Origin: Zonotrichia leucophrys gambelii
Taxonomy: Eukaryota; Chordata; Aves; Passeriformes; Passerellidae
Reading direction: 5' to 3'
Assembly (NCBI RefSeq): GCF_028769735.1
Contig: NC_088171.1
Span: 129,163,533 to 129,227,532, forward strand
DNA length: 64,000 nt
The notes under the pieces are model-generated. The model did not search any database and was not told the DNA's origin. It saw nothing but the letters and a program-made list of their open reading frames with translations. The translations under genes were made by a program, and so were the position numbers. Below, piece by piece: positions 36,283 through 48,721 of this stretch (its first letter is position 1; the number at the start of each line of letters is the position of its first letter).

Positions 36283-39200
36283 ACTGAATTTGGGATTGCT
36301 ATGGGATCTCATGCCTTGAATTTTCCCTCCTGTTTCCATCCTGCAGGCTGGACCGATGACTTAAGTGGGGATTTCTTTTACCCTCTAAAAAACACAAGTG
36401 AAGTCTTTTTTTTAGGGAATATTTCTGAAGACAGTGAAGCTTGATAAAACAAGAGAGGATATATGGCCTGTGTTGGAATATCAGTATATTTTTGATATGC
36501 CTACAGAGAAATTTTTGTTCTCTTAGAGCAGAGGAGTCTCCATTGCAGTGCTGGCCTACCTGCATTCTGCTACTTCAAGAAATCAGACACACAGTAGGTT
36601 TTGATGGGTTTGTCTTGTAATGGAGACTTGTTTCTGGAATGAATCTCTCTTCCAGTTTAAAGGTAGTAGAAGCTGGTCCTGAGTTTTTAGGCCTCCCTTA
36701 GCAGTAACAGATGCATGAACTTTGAATATATTGCTATATAAATTACAGCCTCATATTGGTACTTCTTGGCAATTGATACACAAAGGAGAGAGGACACAGC
36801 CTAATAACAATGGAAAAATTGCTTTATATAGCTTAACTTTCTCTTTTTGAGCACATTTTATTTTTAACATTATGTTGGTTATTTTCAAATATAGACTGTG
36901 GTGAAATGCAGCCAGGGGAGAGAGAAATGAGCACACACATTTGGCTTTCCTGCCCCTGTTCCATGCTGATGCTGTTGGGAATGAGGCACCTGTCCTGCTG
37001 CTCCTCTGGTTTCTGTCCCACACGCTCCTCTCCTTCCCAAAAACGAGGAGCAGATCTTGGAGCTGCATTTTACACCTGCCCTGTGCTGGGCCCATTGCTC
37101 CCATTGCACACACATTTGAAGGAGGTTGCAAAGCAGTGTGAGTGCTGGGGGGCTAGGAGAAGGAATGTGTGGCACAAGGGTGGTATTTTGGCACAAAAAC
37201 CAGTGAATCATGCAGCGAGAAGTACTGTTCCTCCCACCCAGACACTGGTGGGTCCCACCCTGCTTCCCACAGGGTTTGGCTGGGTTCTGGTGTGACCCCG
37301 AATGACTCCACAGGCAGCAGCAGCCTTGGGCTTTGACTTCAATGATACCAACCTTTGCTCTTCCTTGGGACAGACCAGCCATTTGTGCATTCCTCTTCTT
37401 TCTCCTGCCTTCCCACCCCAGCAGCTTGTCTCATCCCCTGGCCAGCAGCTGCAGGCATTTTCATGCACGAACATCTTTCATTCCCGCACACCTTCAGCCC
37501 CATCAGTGGCACGGGGGTGCAGAGGGAGGGAGCACATTATCCCTCTCCAGGGCAGGACCTGCCTCTCAGCAAGGTGGAGGCAAGGCTTACAGGAGTCCAG
37601 GAGGAAGTGCAATGCAGTAATGAGGGAGGGAAATCCTTGTGTGGGTTTCTTCAGCACAGGACACAGCTTCAGTTAGAGCATCAGAACACATTTCCTCTAC
37701 TTTGCTTGTCCATAAGCTGGTGCTGGGCATTTTCTTGGGAAATGAGCTTTCAGCCTTTCCATCCAGCTGGCATTTTAACACCAGGGATGGATTGAAGTTC
37801 TGCCTGGGGAGATGTCAGACTTCTGCCTGTGTCCCTGCTTCAGGTGAGCAGACCTACTGCATTGGGTGGGCAGCACAAGCCTGATGGGCGGAATGCTGGG
37901 CTTCAATACTTGCTCTGGTACAGGTACCACAGGGACCTGAAACTGAGTTTCCTTCAGCCTCATAACAGTTTGGCCATGCAATATCATAGCCTCCTCCTCT
38001 TGCTCATTTTTGTCTCTCTATGATGGGAGTGCTGTGCAGGCTCGTAAACCAGCTCAGCAGAACAGCAGCACCCTGCGGGCTGTGGTCCCTAGTCTGGCTC
38101 AGGGGTGGAAGGCAGCACTGCCCTGGGGCACCCTGAGCTGTGGCTGCTGGGTCTGTCAGATGTGTGTGGGAGGCCTGGGAGAACCAAAATTTGCTGGGAG
38201 AATCAGAAGGGGAGGACTCCTCTTATTATGAGCCGTGTCAAGCGATGACAGCCGCACCTCAGACGTCCACCCACAGCACTTCCCCCTCCTCTGGGCCAGC
38301 TGCTCGGTTTGGCTCCGTGGGGAAATGCTCAGCCAGAGCCTCATCATCCATACCTGACTCCTCGGTGTAAAATTAAACCACCCTGCTGTAAGAGCAAGGA
38401 GGAAGGCACAACTGGTGCTCAGCTTGGGAGTGATGGGGAAAAAGGGCTCCTCATGACCAGAACTGAAGGGTTCAAGGGCAGTTGGTGGAGCAGTGGCTTT
38501 TCTGGACATCCATCACAGCAAAGTCATTGCTGAGCTCTGTCTCTTCCCTCTTCTTTTTGTTTTTCTGCCTCTCCTACACTTAAATTTATGTTCAGCCTTA
38601 CACTTACCTCTAGGAATCCCTCAGCATTTGGGATGACATCCAGGATAGCTCTTTTTGTTTGCAAATTGATTTAGTCACCTCTCAAGTTCTTAGCACAGGG
38701 GCTGTGTATTAGCTGGCAATGCTACATGGGTTCTGCTGGGGAGTTGGAGATAGATGAGAAGTTGGGAGTATTTTATGAGCTCTCCTTACAGAAAGCCTGG
38801 GGGACCATCATGGCTATAAACTCTAGTGAGAGTTCCCCAGTGGCCCACTAGCAAAGATATTTTTTAAAAAACAATTTATAATTAAGCTTTCCTTGAGCTC
38901 CTCTTGTAATGGTGCTGGTGCTTCTAATGCTATAGGCAGGGAATTAATACTTCTTAAAAACTCAGTTCTGCATGACATCCTGCTCATCTCCTGGAAATCT
39001 CTGGGCTGCAGGATATGGCAATCCAGGGGCATGAGATAACACAGCCATTTACAACCATGACTAGCAGATGGAAGGAGCCTGATCCTAACCTGATCCCACA
39101 CAGCACCCCAGAATGTGGACTCATGAGCTGCACCTTGCTGCTGAGCTCCATGGGGGCAGCAGAAGTCCCTTCCTCCATTCTCCTGTCCCTTGTACTAAAC

Positions 39201-40635
39201 CTGCTCAGCAGCCTGTTTAAATACTAATCATTAGCACTGAGCCCCTCATTTGCCATGGCATGTGCCATGCTCTGGAGGATCACAGATCTCACCCATGAAC
39301 AGGGTGAGTTTCTCCTGCTGCAAAAGTCAATGTGTGGTTTGTAACTGCTCTCCTTTCAGTGACTCTGCTGCTCTCCTGGCTCCTGGAGCAAATGGTGTTT
39401 TCATCCCTGAGAAGGGCTTAGCAACCCCACCTGGGCTAATGAGTGAACTTTTATAATCTATTAGGTATTTTGGGGATTTTACAGTATTTTATTTGTGTGA
39501 GGTAAATCTGTGCAAAAAGGAAGAGCTTCACCTTCCAAGTTCAGGTTGCCCTGGTTGGTTTTGTTTGCAGGTAGGAGGTGCCATTGGTTCAGCTCCTTGG
39601 AGCAGGAAGGGGGAACCTGCTGAGCACCAGTCTCAGGTTTAGCTTCTGCTGAGGGGTAAGCAGGGAAAAGCTGTCCCTTCGACAGCCCTCTCCTTAAACC
39701 TCCCTCCAAGGTGAAACTCCTGTGGAGAGAAAGGCTTACTTAGCTCCTGGTGAGTTACAGCAAAGGCTTAAGAGACTTTAAAATGATCCCTGCCGCTGTC
39801 TGGTTGACTCATCTGAACAGGAGGTAGATTTTCCTAATTGCTATTAACAGTTTGTCACTTGGCATGGGAAGTCTAACTGTGGGTTCAAATCTGTGTGTAC
39901 AGTCTGGATCTTGACCTGACTGCTTAGAGCTCTGTAATTTTAATAATTTTTTAAACGTCATTATTGGGTTATTTTATTCTATGCTTTGCTATGCTATTCT
40001 AGGTGTTATGGCTGGTTGTGATTTTACAACCTGGGCAGCACTGCCAGCCCTGGATGGAGGGCAAGATAGGCATCCTGCCTAACACAGTGTAGGTGCCTGA
40101 CACCTCTGCAGGAGAGTTTCAAGGCAGCAGAGGCATTTTCCTCATAATGCAAGGCCAGAGAAAATAGCTTTATTTTAACAGTATGAATGCCCAGTTGCAG
40201 GAGCTGTTCAGTGCAAGATGTGTGATCAAGGTGAAGGTGAAGGTGGTGGTAGGTGGATGCCAGCCTGCTGGTGGCTGCTGCTAAGGAAAGGTGACCCCTG
40301 CACATGCTGAGGATTCCCATCAGCTGGAGAGCACCTGGTCTGCCTCACCCCAATCTTAGCTTGACCTGGTTCAAATAAATCCTCTGCCAGGGATTGTCTT
40401 CACTGCTGACTTTAAATAGCAACATCTTCATTAACTTAAGCTTTCTCTTGAGCTTTGTGGCTGTTCTCTCTCTGAGCCTTTTCTACCCCTATCTCCAACT
40501 GACAGACCAATCCTTATTATGCCTGGTGCTAAAGGCTCCAGGCTTAGGGGGATAGCTTAAAGCTGATGTGTGGTCCATGAGCAGCAGAAATTTGCCCTAG
40601 GAAAATATCTCCAACAGTCCTCACAGAGGAGCAGG
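36283..40635. other. Unique non-coding stretch with GC-richer core
   Basis: No gene is supported. 36900-38520 is GC-richer, so many overlapping frames of 80-165 codons stay open on both strands without recognisable domains. 38235-38395 combines a cluster of CpGs with an acidic minus-strand frame and a good acceptor-like sequence, and is reported as a finding. 38550-40620 is ordinary unique DNA. No CR1 or LTR was recognised. Confidence 0.5.
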
Positions 40636-40748
40636 CTCCTTCCTTTTCCTTTTCCTTTTCCTTTTCCTTTTCCTTTTCCTTTTCCTTTTCCTTTTCCTTT
40701 TCCTTTTCCTTTCCCTTTCCCTTTCCCTTTCCCTTTCCCTTCCCTCCC
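40636..40748. repeat. Two-phase hexanucleotide array (CCTTTT)n-(CCCTTT)n
   Basis: Eleven perfect CCTTTT units (40642-40707) pass directly into about five CCCTTT units (to about 40741) and then a CCCTCCCC end. The plus strand is pure pyrimidine for over 100 bases. Such mirror-symmetric tracts can form triplex (H-DNA). Frames reading Pro-Phe, Gly-Lys, Glu-Lys or Arg-Lys repeats through it are artefacts. Confidence 0.97.
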
Positions 40749-43696
40749 CATTCCCTGTGGGAGGCTCCACTGCCTGAGACAGAAAGATGCAATCAGGGCT
40801 TTCCATGTGGAGCCATGGATCACCCTGACCATCTCCACCTGACCTCTGAGGAAGATCACAAAACCACCCACCCACCAAGAGAAGCCTGGATGGCTGCCAG
40901 TGAATGAGAAGGATGAACCCTACAGCTCCCTATAAACTCTGACAGGGAAGCCAGATTTCAGCACAGTGACAATTCATATCCCCTCAGAGATCTGAGCTGT
41001 AGTGTTTGTATCTGTGCTAAACTGCCAAATAACCTCTCAAATACTGACTGGGATGTACAGACCCACCTGCTGAGATGGGTAAGTGCTGTAGAAATGGAAT
41101 AATTTCAATCCCTCTTTGCCAGAGTGAAGCAACCCAACAAAAAGCCCATTCATCTCTTTGATAAAACCTTTTCTACTTTTTGTAATCAATATGGCTCAGA
41201 TCTCTTTTATATAACACAAGGCTGTAATTCAGCTGAGTAAAAAGTGTAATGTAATTTTGAGAATCTATAAAAGCTCTAACTGTGATGTATTTAAAAACAT
41301 CTATTCTGACTAAGTAGGAAGCAGAAAAATTGCTTATAGGACCATTAGGGATGGAGTTTACTATTCCAGAGCAAACCCTGGTAATTATATCTCCCACACA
41401 CTGGCAAATTCAGTGCCTTCCAACAGTGTGGACACACGCTCCTTAACCCTTTACTCTGCTGAAATAGCCACTCAAGGCATGATCTGATTCTTTCCGTTCT
41501 TCTCCAAATGCATTCACACCCAGCACTGCTCAGTAAGCTAACTTGACCTGGTACAAAATCTACAAAGATTTTTTGGTAGTATTGAAAAGCTCAGTTTCAA
41601 GAATGGAGAGCATTTCACTCCTAAAACATAGCAAATCAGGCAGGAGAAAATGGAAGTGGCTCTGGGCAATCTTGTTTTCTCAGGGTAAGTTACTTTAAAA
41701 TAAGGAGAGAGAGGTGTTTATAGACTCCTTGCCATCACCACTGGCTCCATGACAGGCTCTTGGTCCTCTGAAACACCAGCCAACAATTCAGTCTCTTTCC
41801 AAGGACTCTTCAGAAAAGTTAAAGGGCAGGGAATACTGCAGTTGTGGGCAACCGTCTGGAGCTGGCTGCAGCTGGATCTGCTTCTCCCACCCATTTCTTT
41901 CCACATGCTGAATGCAAGACAGCAGCAGCACCCTGTGAATATGCAAACCCTGGAGAAAACCAACCCAGCTTAGGGTATTCCCAGACATTGCTACAACCAC
42001 TGGGTTTTGCAAACAAAAAGAGGTTCAGGTCCCCAGCTGAATCCAAGCTGCAGTTTGTCTTGCACTCAGCCATGAGCTGCTCTCAGGCAGGAGGTGCCAC
42101 CACCAGCCCTGCAGGGACGGGCCACAGAAAAGGCTGGAGCATTTCCCTACACACCTTCCAGCAGACTTCATGATTTATTTGTCATTCCTTTACAGTTGTT
42201 CACACATCCCAGGATGTCTGCTGACACAGACAGGCTGCCAAACAGCTGCTATGTCCCCAAACAGCAGCTCAGTGCTTGGGCTGGACCTTCCTGCAGCTCC
42301 ATCGGCCACAGCATCCCAGCCAGCAGGGAGTGACACCTCCCTGAACAGCTCCTGGTGAGAGCTTTGCTAAGTGGGTATAATTAATGGCTGGAGAATGACA
42401 TTTAAATGTGTGTTTGATACTTTCCCCTAGAATTAGGACAGAATTACACTACTTTGCATGTTGATTAATTCTTTTAGCTTGCAACTGACTTCAGGTTTGA
42501 ATAAGCAGTGTAGTTCATGCTTTCTGCTACCAAAACTCTAAAAGCAGGATGTTTTTCAGCTATTATTTTGGTTTTCACTTTTAATTTCCATGGTGCATTT
42601 GTCATCATTCAAGAACATACAATGCACTGCCAGCTCTATCATTAAAGTGCCAGCTCAATAGAATAGTGTCAGAACAATGATGACATCCTGCTTGCATGAA
42701 TTTCAGCTTTTCTGATAAAACTAAAAAATTCTGAGCCTTATGGGTATTTTTTTCTGACCCTGCATGTTGCTCTCTGCCCTACAGACCATCTTGTTTAGCC
42801 CATGAAATTCCATTTATGGATTCCCCCACCATGGGGATGCTCAGCCCTGAGCCTGCTGCTGGTACGTTTGGTGCTCACAGTTTTAAGGCTGTTTATGCAA
42901 AACAGAAGCTTGCAGCAACCATAATAAAAACATCACAAGGCTACAGTGAAGGACTTCAAGGTGGAGCTCATGCTCTCTGCAGGCTCCCATGGTATGCTCT
43001 GGAGTACCTGCACCTGTCAGTCAAGCCAGGTAGAGACAAAAGCACAGTTAAATTAACTAGGGACAAGGAAGACCCACTTTCTGCCCACTGACTCAAGGTT
43101 CTTGTGTAGAAAAGGCCTCTTTCACTTGTCCCAAATTCCGGTTCATGAAATGCTTCTCCTTTCTGCCCCATGACACACACACTGTTCTTCATTAGGTTAC
43201 CCACCAGCAAATCCCAAAAAGAGGAAATATTTTCTTCATTTGGAAAGTGTAATTAAACGGCCTTGATGTAAAGCCACATTTCCATATGACTTTTTTGTGC
43301 TTTTATCCAGGCATGCCACTAAGCCTTTACCTGTCAGGGAAGAACAAGGGAAGCCTGTGTATTTTTCTTCTGGGTGCTTCCCAGTAAACAACAATGGGCA
43401 CTCAGGTGTGGAACTCTGCCTGTTCAGACTGTTATTTGTGACTATTACAGAATGATCCTGTTTTGGGATGTCATAGTTGGTATTTCAGTTCCAGTTAAAA
43501 TGCCACTGCTCTGGAGGCCCATACAGTCCCTCGGCCCCTCTGTGCTGCTGTCAGGAGCACCTCGTCAGTGTCATTAGGGAGATGAGACATCTCCTGGTTT
43601 TCCCATGTGTCACAGACAGAGATGCTCCAACTGTAGGCTCCCACAACTGGTGAGAGTGACAAACTTCCCTGTTTGCCCAGACAGGTATATCAAAGG
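40749..43696. other. Unique non-coding stretch
   Basis: No gene is supported. 41100-41400 and 42360-42740 are AT-rich. 41720-42360 is GC-richer with overlapping frames of 60-109 codons on both strands and no recognisable domains. No repeat was recognised. Confidence 0.5.
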
Positions 43697-43965
43697 TAGA
43701 ATCATAGAGTGGTTTGGATTGAAAGGCAGAAACCATCTAGTTCCAACCCCCTTCCATGGGCAGGAACATCTTCCACTAGACTTGGCTGGTCAAAGATCCA
43801 TCCAAAGAGCTTTGAACAGTTTCAGGAATGGAGTATGCACAGCTTCTCTGCGCAGCCTGTTCCAGCACCTCACCACTCTCACAGTGAAGAATTTTGTACT
43901 AACATCCCATGTAAACCTACCCTTTTTCAGTTTAAGCCCATTAGCCCAATGGCAGTACTTGGGAT
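43697..43965 (-). mobile_element. CR1 LINE, longest copy in the window
   Basis: The plus strand gives the familiar reverse-complement order of the CR1 3' region: AGAATCATAGAGTGGTTTGG, CCATCTAGTTCCAACCCCC, TTCCATGGGCAGGAACATC, CAGCCTGTTCCAGCACCTC and CTTTTTCAGTTTAAGCCCATT. The copy is on the minus strand and 5'-truncated. Only the end of the reverse-transcriptase reading frame and the 3' UTR could be represented, and no intact frame is visible. A 120-codon plus-strand frame crossing it is antisense to the element and not a gene. The right boundary is approximate because similarity fades beyond about 43960. Confidence 0.95.
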
Positions 43966-46900
43966 GATGAAAATCTTATCAATACTTTCCTTGTTTACAA
44001 GGAAAGGCAGAGTTAGGCCATCAGTAAAACAAAGCTTCCCTGCTGGAAAGCTTTTCCTAGAGATCAGCAATAGAGGGCTGCAAGGCATCAGTCCTTATAC
44101 AATTTGGAAAGCACAGTTCCCACACTCCATTCCCCACTGTCAAACCTGGAGGACACTGGACAACCCAGAAAATCTTTGGCTTTGAAGAAAAACTTGCAAA
44201 CAGTAAGGAAGAGACCTAGCTGTTTTGCAAACCAAACCCCCCTGTAATCTGGCCAGGGAGAAATAAGTGAGACACTGGCCAGCAGCAGTTTCAGAGCAGG
44301 AAACCAGGGAGTGGGAGAGCAGAGGCACACGTGATCCTGCAGATCCAATGTGGGCTGTGGGAGAGGTGGAGAGGGATGAGCATGACAAAAAGTTGGCGTG
44401 GTCTGGGGATGATGAATCAGTAAAAAAAGGTGCTGCTTTGGGGTGTTGAACAGAAACAGAAAAGTGAAGGACAATGTCAAAACGGGAGCCATGCAAAACT
44501 GTCTCCTCAAAAAGTGCTGTGAACACAGAGCGTGCCCTGACAAAACAGAATGGATCTCTTCTGCTTGGGAAGTGTCAGCAGACTTGCTGTGGCTCTGCTG
44601 TTTTTCTGGTTAAATGCTCAGTGTGGACATCAAGTTCACACCAGTGCTGCCACGGTGGTAAAAGTCAAACTCCTCTTGCTGGGCTGCAAATCACCTGGCA
44701 GAGCCAAACCCCAAACTGTGCCTACTGCCCCTGCAGATTTTTGGATGTAGTGAGCAAGGAAGAAGCTCAAGAAGTCCAGAAGCTCACACTGACATTTTTA
44801 TCCCATTACAGTCACACACACACTCAAAGAGCCCAAACACGAGGCCAAAGGGCACCACAAGAATTCAAACACTTTCAGTCCCTTCTGCAACTGCCTGCTC
44901 TTGTTACATCTCACTGTTATTCCTCACTGAGTATTCAACCCATAAATTCAGACACAAAAGTTGTTTCTTCCCTCTCCTCCTTGATTGAGCTGCGTGGCCA
45001 GATGAAGCCTGAGTCTGAATAAGGTAATTTCCATGGGTGGGTGTCAGCCTTTACTAAGGAGCAACGGGAAGCTGCTGGGCTGTGTTCAGCCTATTTGCTG
45101 AGCTCTGAATTTACAGAATTGTTTATCAGATTTCTCAATATTTACACTCTGTTCCCATCTCAGTAAACAGATGACATATGATATGATATTACTGTTCAAA
45201 AACCCCAAGGAAATGAAAAGCAGAAACTCTTTGCAGCAGAAACCCACAAATGAAAAAGATGTTGAAATTAGCTTCCTTCCAGTGCCTTTTTCTTTGTCCA
45301 TTATTTATAGATAATGTGCAGTTCATATGTATGTAGAGCATGAGCACTGCTAGGAGATAGGCATTGCTTGCTGGGCTCAGATTCTTAGTATTTTTAACTC
45401 ACACAGTGACAACTTCCAGATGCCTCAGGAGAAAGATTTCTGTAAGGAATGATAGTATTGAGGCTGGCCCCTAAATCAAATTCTTCTTTACTGAAAAACT
45501 TGGTATGTGACAGAGGATGAGGAACTCTGCATTTTTGAATCTCAGTTGATTGGAGAATGAGAAAATATCCATTTAAGTGTTTATATCAGTGCCTGGCCCT
45601 ATCTGAATCCTGCATGGTTCTGGCTCCACGATCCCTGGGCATTGAATTACCCAGGTGAGTGTCTTTTGATGAATGCGTTTGAGATTTTTCTTTTTTTACT
45701 AGAGTATGGTACTGGCCATACCTTTCACTTTGCTTCATATCGTTTTTGCAGTATTTCTGTTTGTCTCTGTTGGCAGGCAGTGACCAACAGCACTTGGGGA
45801 TGCCATTGCACATGAGCTGCGCATTGGCCTGCCCACCTTCTGCACAGGAAAGGCCTTTGGTAGCAGCCCCAGACAAAACCTCCCCCTTCAGGGTATTTTG
45901 GCTGCACTTTAAAAGCAAGGAGGACAGGTCATGAAATATGAGAGGATTTCCAAATCTGTGCTGCATCCTGGTTTTAACTGCAGTCCCTGCAATGCTGCTG
46001 AGTCTGAGTGGCAGCCCAAGCCTTGTCCCAGGATGGAAATGCTGCCAGTGCCCCAGGAGGGTCTGTGAGCCACACAGGATAATGCTGGTGAGCACAGCTC
46101 CAGAAGAGCAAGGCACTGAGAAAGCAAACAAGTCCCTGGTTGGGATAGGACCATGGTATATGGCTTTTGTCTCAGAAGGAGAAGATCCCTCTTACTTTAT
46201 TGAAGGAATGCTGTTGTTACTTCTGTATAGCACTTTCCTGTTTTTAATTAAATTGAATAATTTTACATAATAAATCAAGAAGTGCACCTGCAGTAAGCAG
46301 TGTAGATTTGGCAAAATGTTGATTTTAATTATGCTAAGTATATCCAACCGTGTTAATGCCAATAACTCCATCTGGCTGGAGCAGCAAGCATGGTTAACAT
46401 TTATTTCCAGGTATACAAAGCTTTGGTTTGCGTAGACTGAAAAGAGATGAGCCATTGAAGGGAATTTGATTGCAATGTTTTATTTAACAAACTAATCTTA
46501 AGTTTCAAGAACATAATAATAGCAAATAACATTATATGAATTTCAACTACATCAGAGTTATAGGGGGGCACTCCCTGCATATAAATTACCTTAATATGGC
46601 ACCAATTTTGGCAATGATTTCAAGTCAGTAATCTATACCTCAAATAGTTAAACAAATGAGGGGATTTTAAAGACTATCTTTTATTGAATATTAATGTGAT
46701 ATTTTGTTATAATACAGACTAGCTACTAAGGTGTGACAATTTTCTTTTGTGTTTCTTAGTTCATATTAATTCAGTTTTTGTCAAGAGCAGAAGTTTTCTT
46801 CTTTTCTAGTGCAGAGAGGAAGGCAAACCACCCAAAGACAAGCATATTTTCAGAGGTTGCAAAGCTGTCAGTACAAACTCATTCATTTTGCATTTAGACT

Positions 46901-48115
46901 TTGAAGAATGTGTACAGCAAAGACGGCCCTATCTGAAAAGGCTGTGTGCTACTTTTTAAGGGAAAAAGGCAATGTACAACCTCATTAACTTGAGTTACTG
47001 TTGTTAAATAGCCAGGAGATATGGAAAGAAGCAGCAAGTTGGCAGGCCCTTGTGGTTCATGTGCCAAATGAGTATGGAATTGAAGTGGTTGCCATGAAAA
47101 GGAAACTTCTTGCACAGTGATTTACAGTGCAAGTGCCTCAGCATAAACCAGAAATACTTTAGGGGTTAGGAAATACTGAGATTTAATATGTATTTTTGTG
47201 ATGATTAAATAAATTCTTCCTTTTTAATACCATCTCCTGTAAAAGCTGCTTTTTAAAGAGGTCAGTCCATTAGATACTCAGCAAATACAAGACATGAAGA
47301 GCTCAGCTTCCTAAAAGCTACTGCAGCTGTAGTCCCTAGTCCTGATGTCTGTGGCTAATCTCACAAGTATTCACACAGACTATGCCCGAGATGTAAGATT
47401 TACAATGGAAACTATAATGGAAAACAGTCTCTTCTTCAGCCTCAGGTTTGCCCAAAAAACACAAATAGTTACAGTGCTTCATTCTCAACTGATTTTGTGG
47501 AAAACAGAAAACCCAGACACTCCTGCTCTTCAGGTTCAGCTGATTTCACCACAAAGTTTCTGCTCTTTCATTAGAGAACCCCAATGTACAAGAAGAAAGA
47601 GCTGAATTGCTTATCATATTAGGGACATAGCTGCAAGCAGAGAAATCCCCTCTGGTGACCAGGCTCTCCTGGGCAAGGAAGGCATTGCTCAGACATGTGC
47701 AGGACAGGACTGCTTTGTTCCAAAGAACTCAGCAGACCTGGGAAATGTAAAATACAAGGTGACTGCTAAGAAAGGGTAAACAAAGGGATGTGTACATTGT
47801 GCTGCCAGTGCTGGGCTGGGCTCAGCTTCACTGCTGAAATTATATCCCTAACAGATGTCACCATGGAGGGAAATGGTGGAAAAATAATTAGTGCTAATGG
47901 CAGCTCAGTAAATTAAACTTGCAGACTCAATTACTTGGTATTCCTATCTTTGTAGGTGCTGTGAGGATCCCTAGGATGGCAGATAAATGGGTCTGGATCA
48001 TACAATCACCAGCTGATATTTGAGTTGAAATGCAAAAATGAGGACACCAGTCCCACCATTGTAGCAAATGTGGCATCCTTCAGGCACAAGTTTTGGATGC
48101 TAGCTTGTAGGTCAG
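43966..48115. other. Unique non-coding stretch
   Basis: No gene is supported. Frames of 151-182 codons at 44088-44543 (-), 44474-45022 (+) and 45586-46131 (-) carry no domain I recognise. 46190-46800 is AT-rich, and on the minus strand begins with an AATAAA (46484-46479) that could mark a 3' UTR, though no coding exon is visible. A flanking GTCAG at 48111-48115 is the putative left target duplication of the LTR that follows. Confidence 0.5.
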
Positions 48116-48721
48116 TGTGGTCAGTGGACCCTGGCTGGACCAGGTGCCAACCAAAGCTGCTCAGTTACTCCCTCAGTCCTGCCAGCAAACCTGCCTCAAC
48201 GTGGGCTCCAATCTCCATGGCTCCACAGGTCTGACAGACACCTGCTCCAGCACGGCCTTCCCATGGGTCACAATCTCCTGCAAGCATCCACCTGCTCCAG
48301 CATGGGGTTCTCCAGGGGTGCAGATGGATCTCTGCTCCACTGTGGGCCTCCACAGGCTGCAGGGCACAGCTGCCTCCTACGGGCTGCACCAAGGCTGCAG
48401 GGGAATCTCTGCTCCAGCGCCTGGAGCACCTCCTGTCCCTCCTTCTCCACTGACCTTGGTGCCTGCAGAGATTTTTGCTCACATATTCTCACTCCTTTCT
48501 TCTGGCTACTGTTGCACCACCACTTTTCCCTTTCTTAGATACATTATCCCAAAGGCACTACCACTGTCACTGATGGGCTCAGCCTTGGCCAGGGATGGGT
48601 CCATCTTGAAGCCATCTGGCACTGGCTCTGTCAGACACAGGTGAAGCTTCCAGCAGCTTCTCACAGAAGCCACCCCCACAGCATCTCCACTACCAAAGCA
48701 TTGCCATGCAAACCCAAAACA
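48116..48721 (-). mobile_element. Solo LTR with internal deletion
   Basis: I recognise this from memory as an avian endogenous-retrovirus LTR in reverse orientation. The minus strand begins TGTTTTGGGTTTGCATGG (at 48721) and runs through GTGGCTTCTGTGAGAAGCTG, AAGGCTGAGCCCATCAGTGA and AGGAGGTGCTCCAGGCGCTG. It contains several repeats of a GGAGCAGGTGGATGC-like module. It ends GGTTGGCACCTGGTCC...CCACTGACCACA (at 48116), the expected other end. The late part carrying the polyadenylation signal is missing between about 48175 and 48180, where the two ends are abruptly joined. Flanks are GTCAG (48111-48115) and CTCAG (48722-48726), a 4/5 match that would fit a decayed 5-bp target duplication. A 175-codon plus-strand frame across it is antisense and not a gene. 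Confidence 0.85.

Noticed and set aside
39885..39900. tRNA B-box-like GGTTCAAATC
   Set aside because: No matching A box at the right spacing and no cloverleaf could be folded by eye. Treated as chance.
40557..40878. Low-complexity frames with Lys-Gly, Lys-Glu, Arg-Lys or Pro-Phe repeats
   Set aside because: They are translations of the hexanucleotide array, with all frames open because the unit length is a multiple of three and lacks stops.
48117..48644. 175-codon plus-strand open frame
   Set aside because: It lies almost entirely inside, and antisense to, the LTR at 48116-48721.
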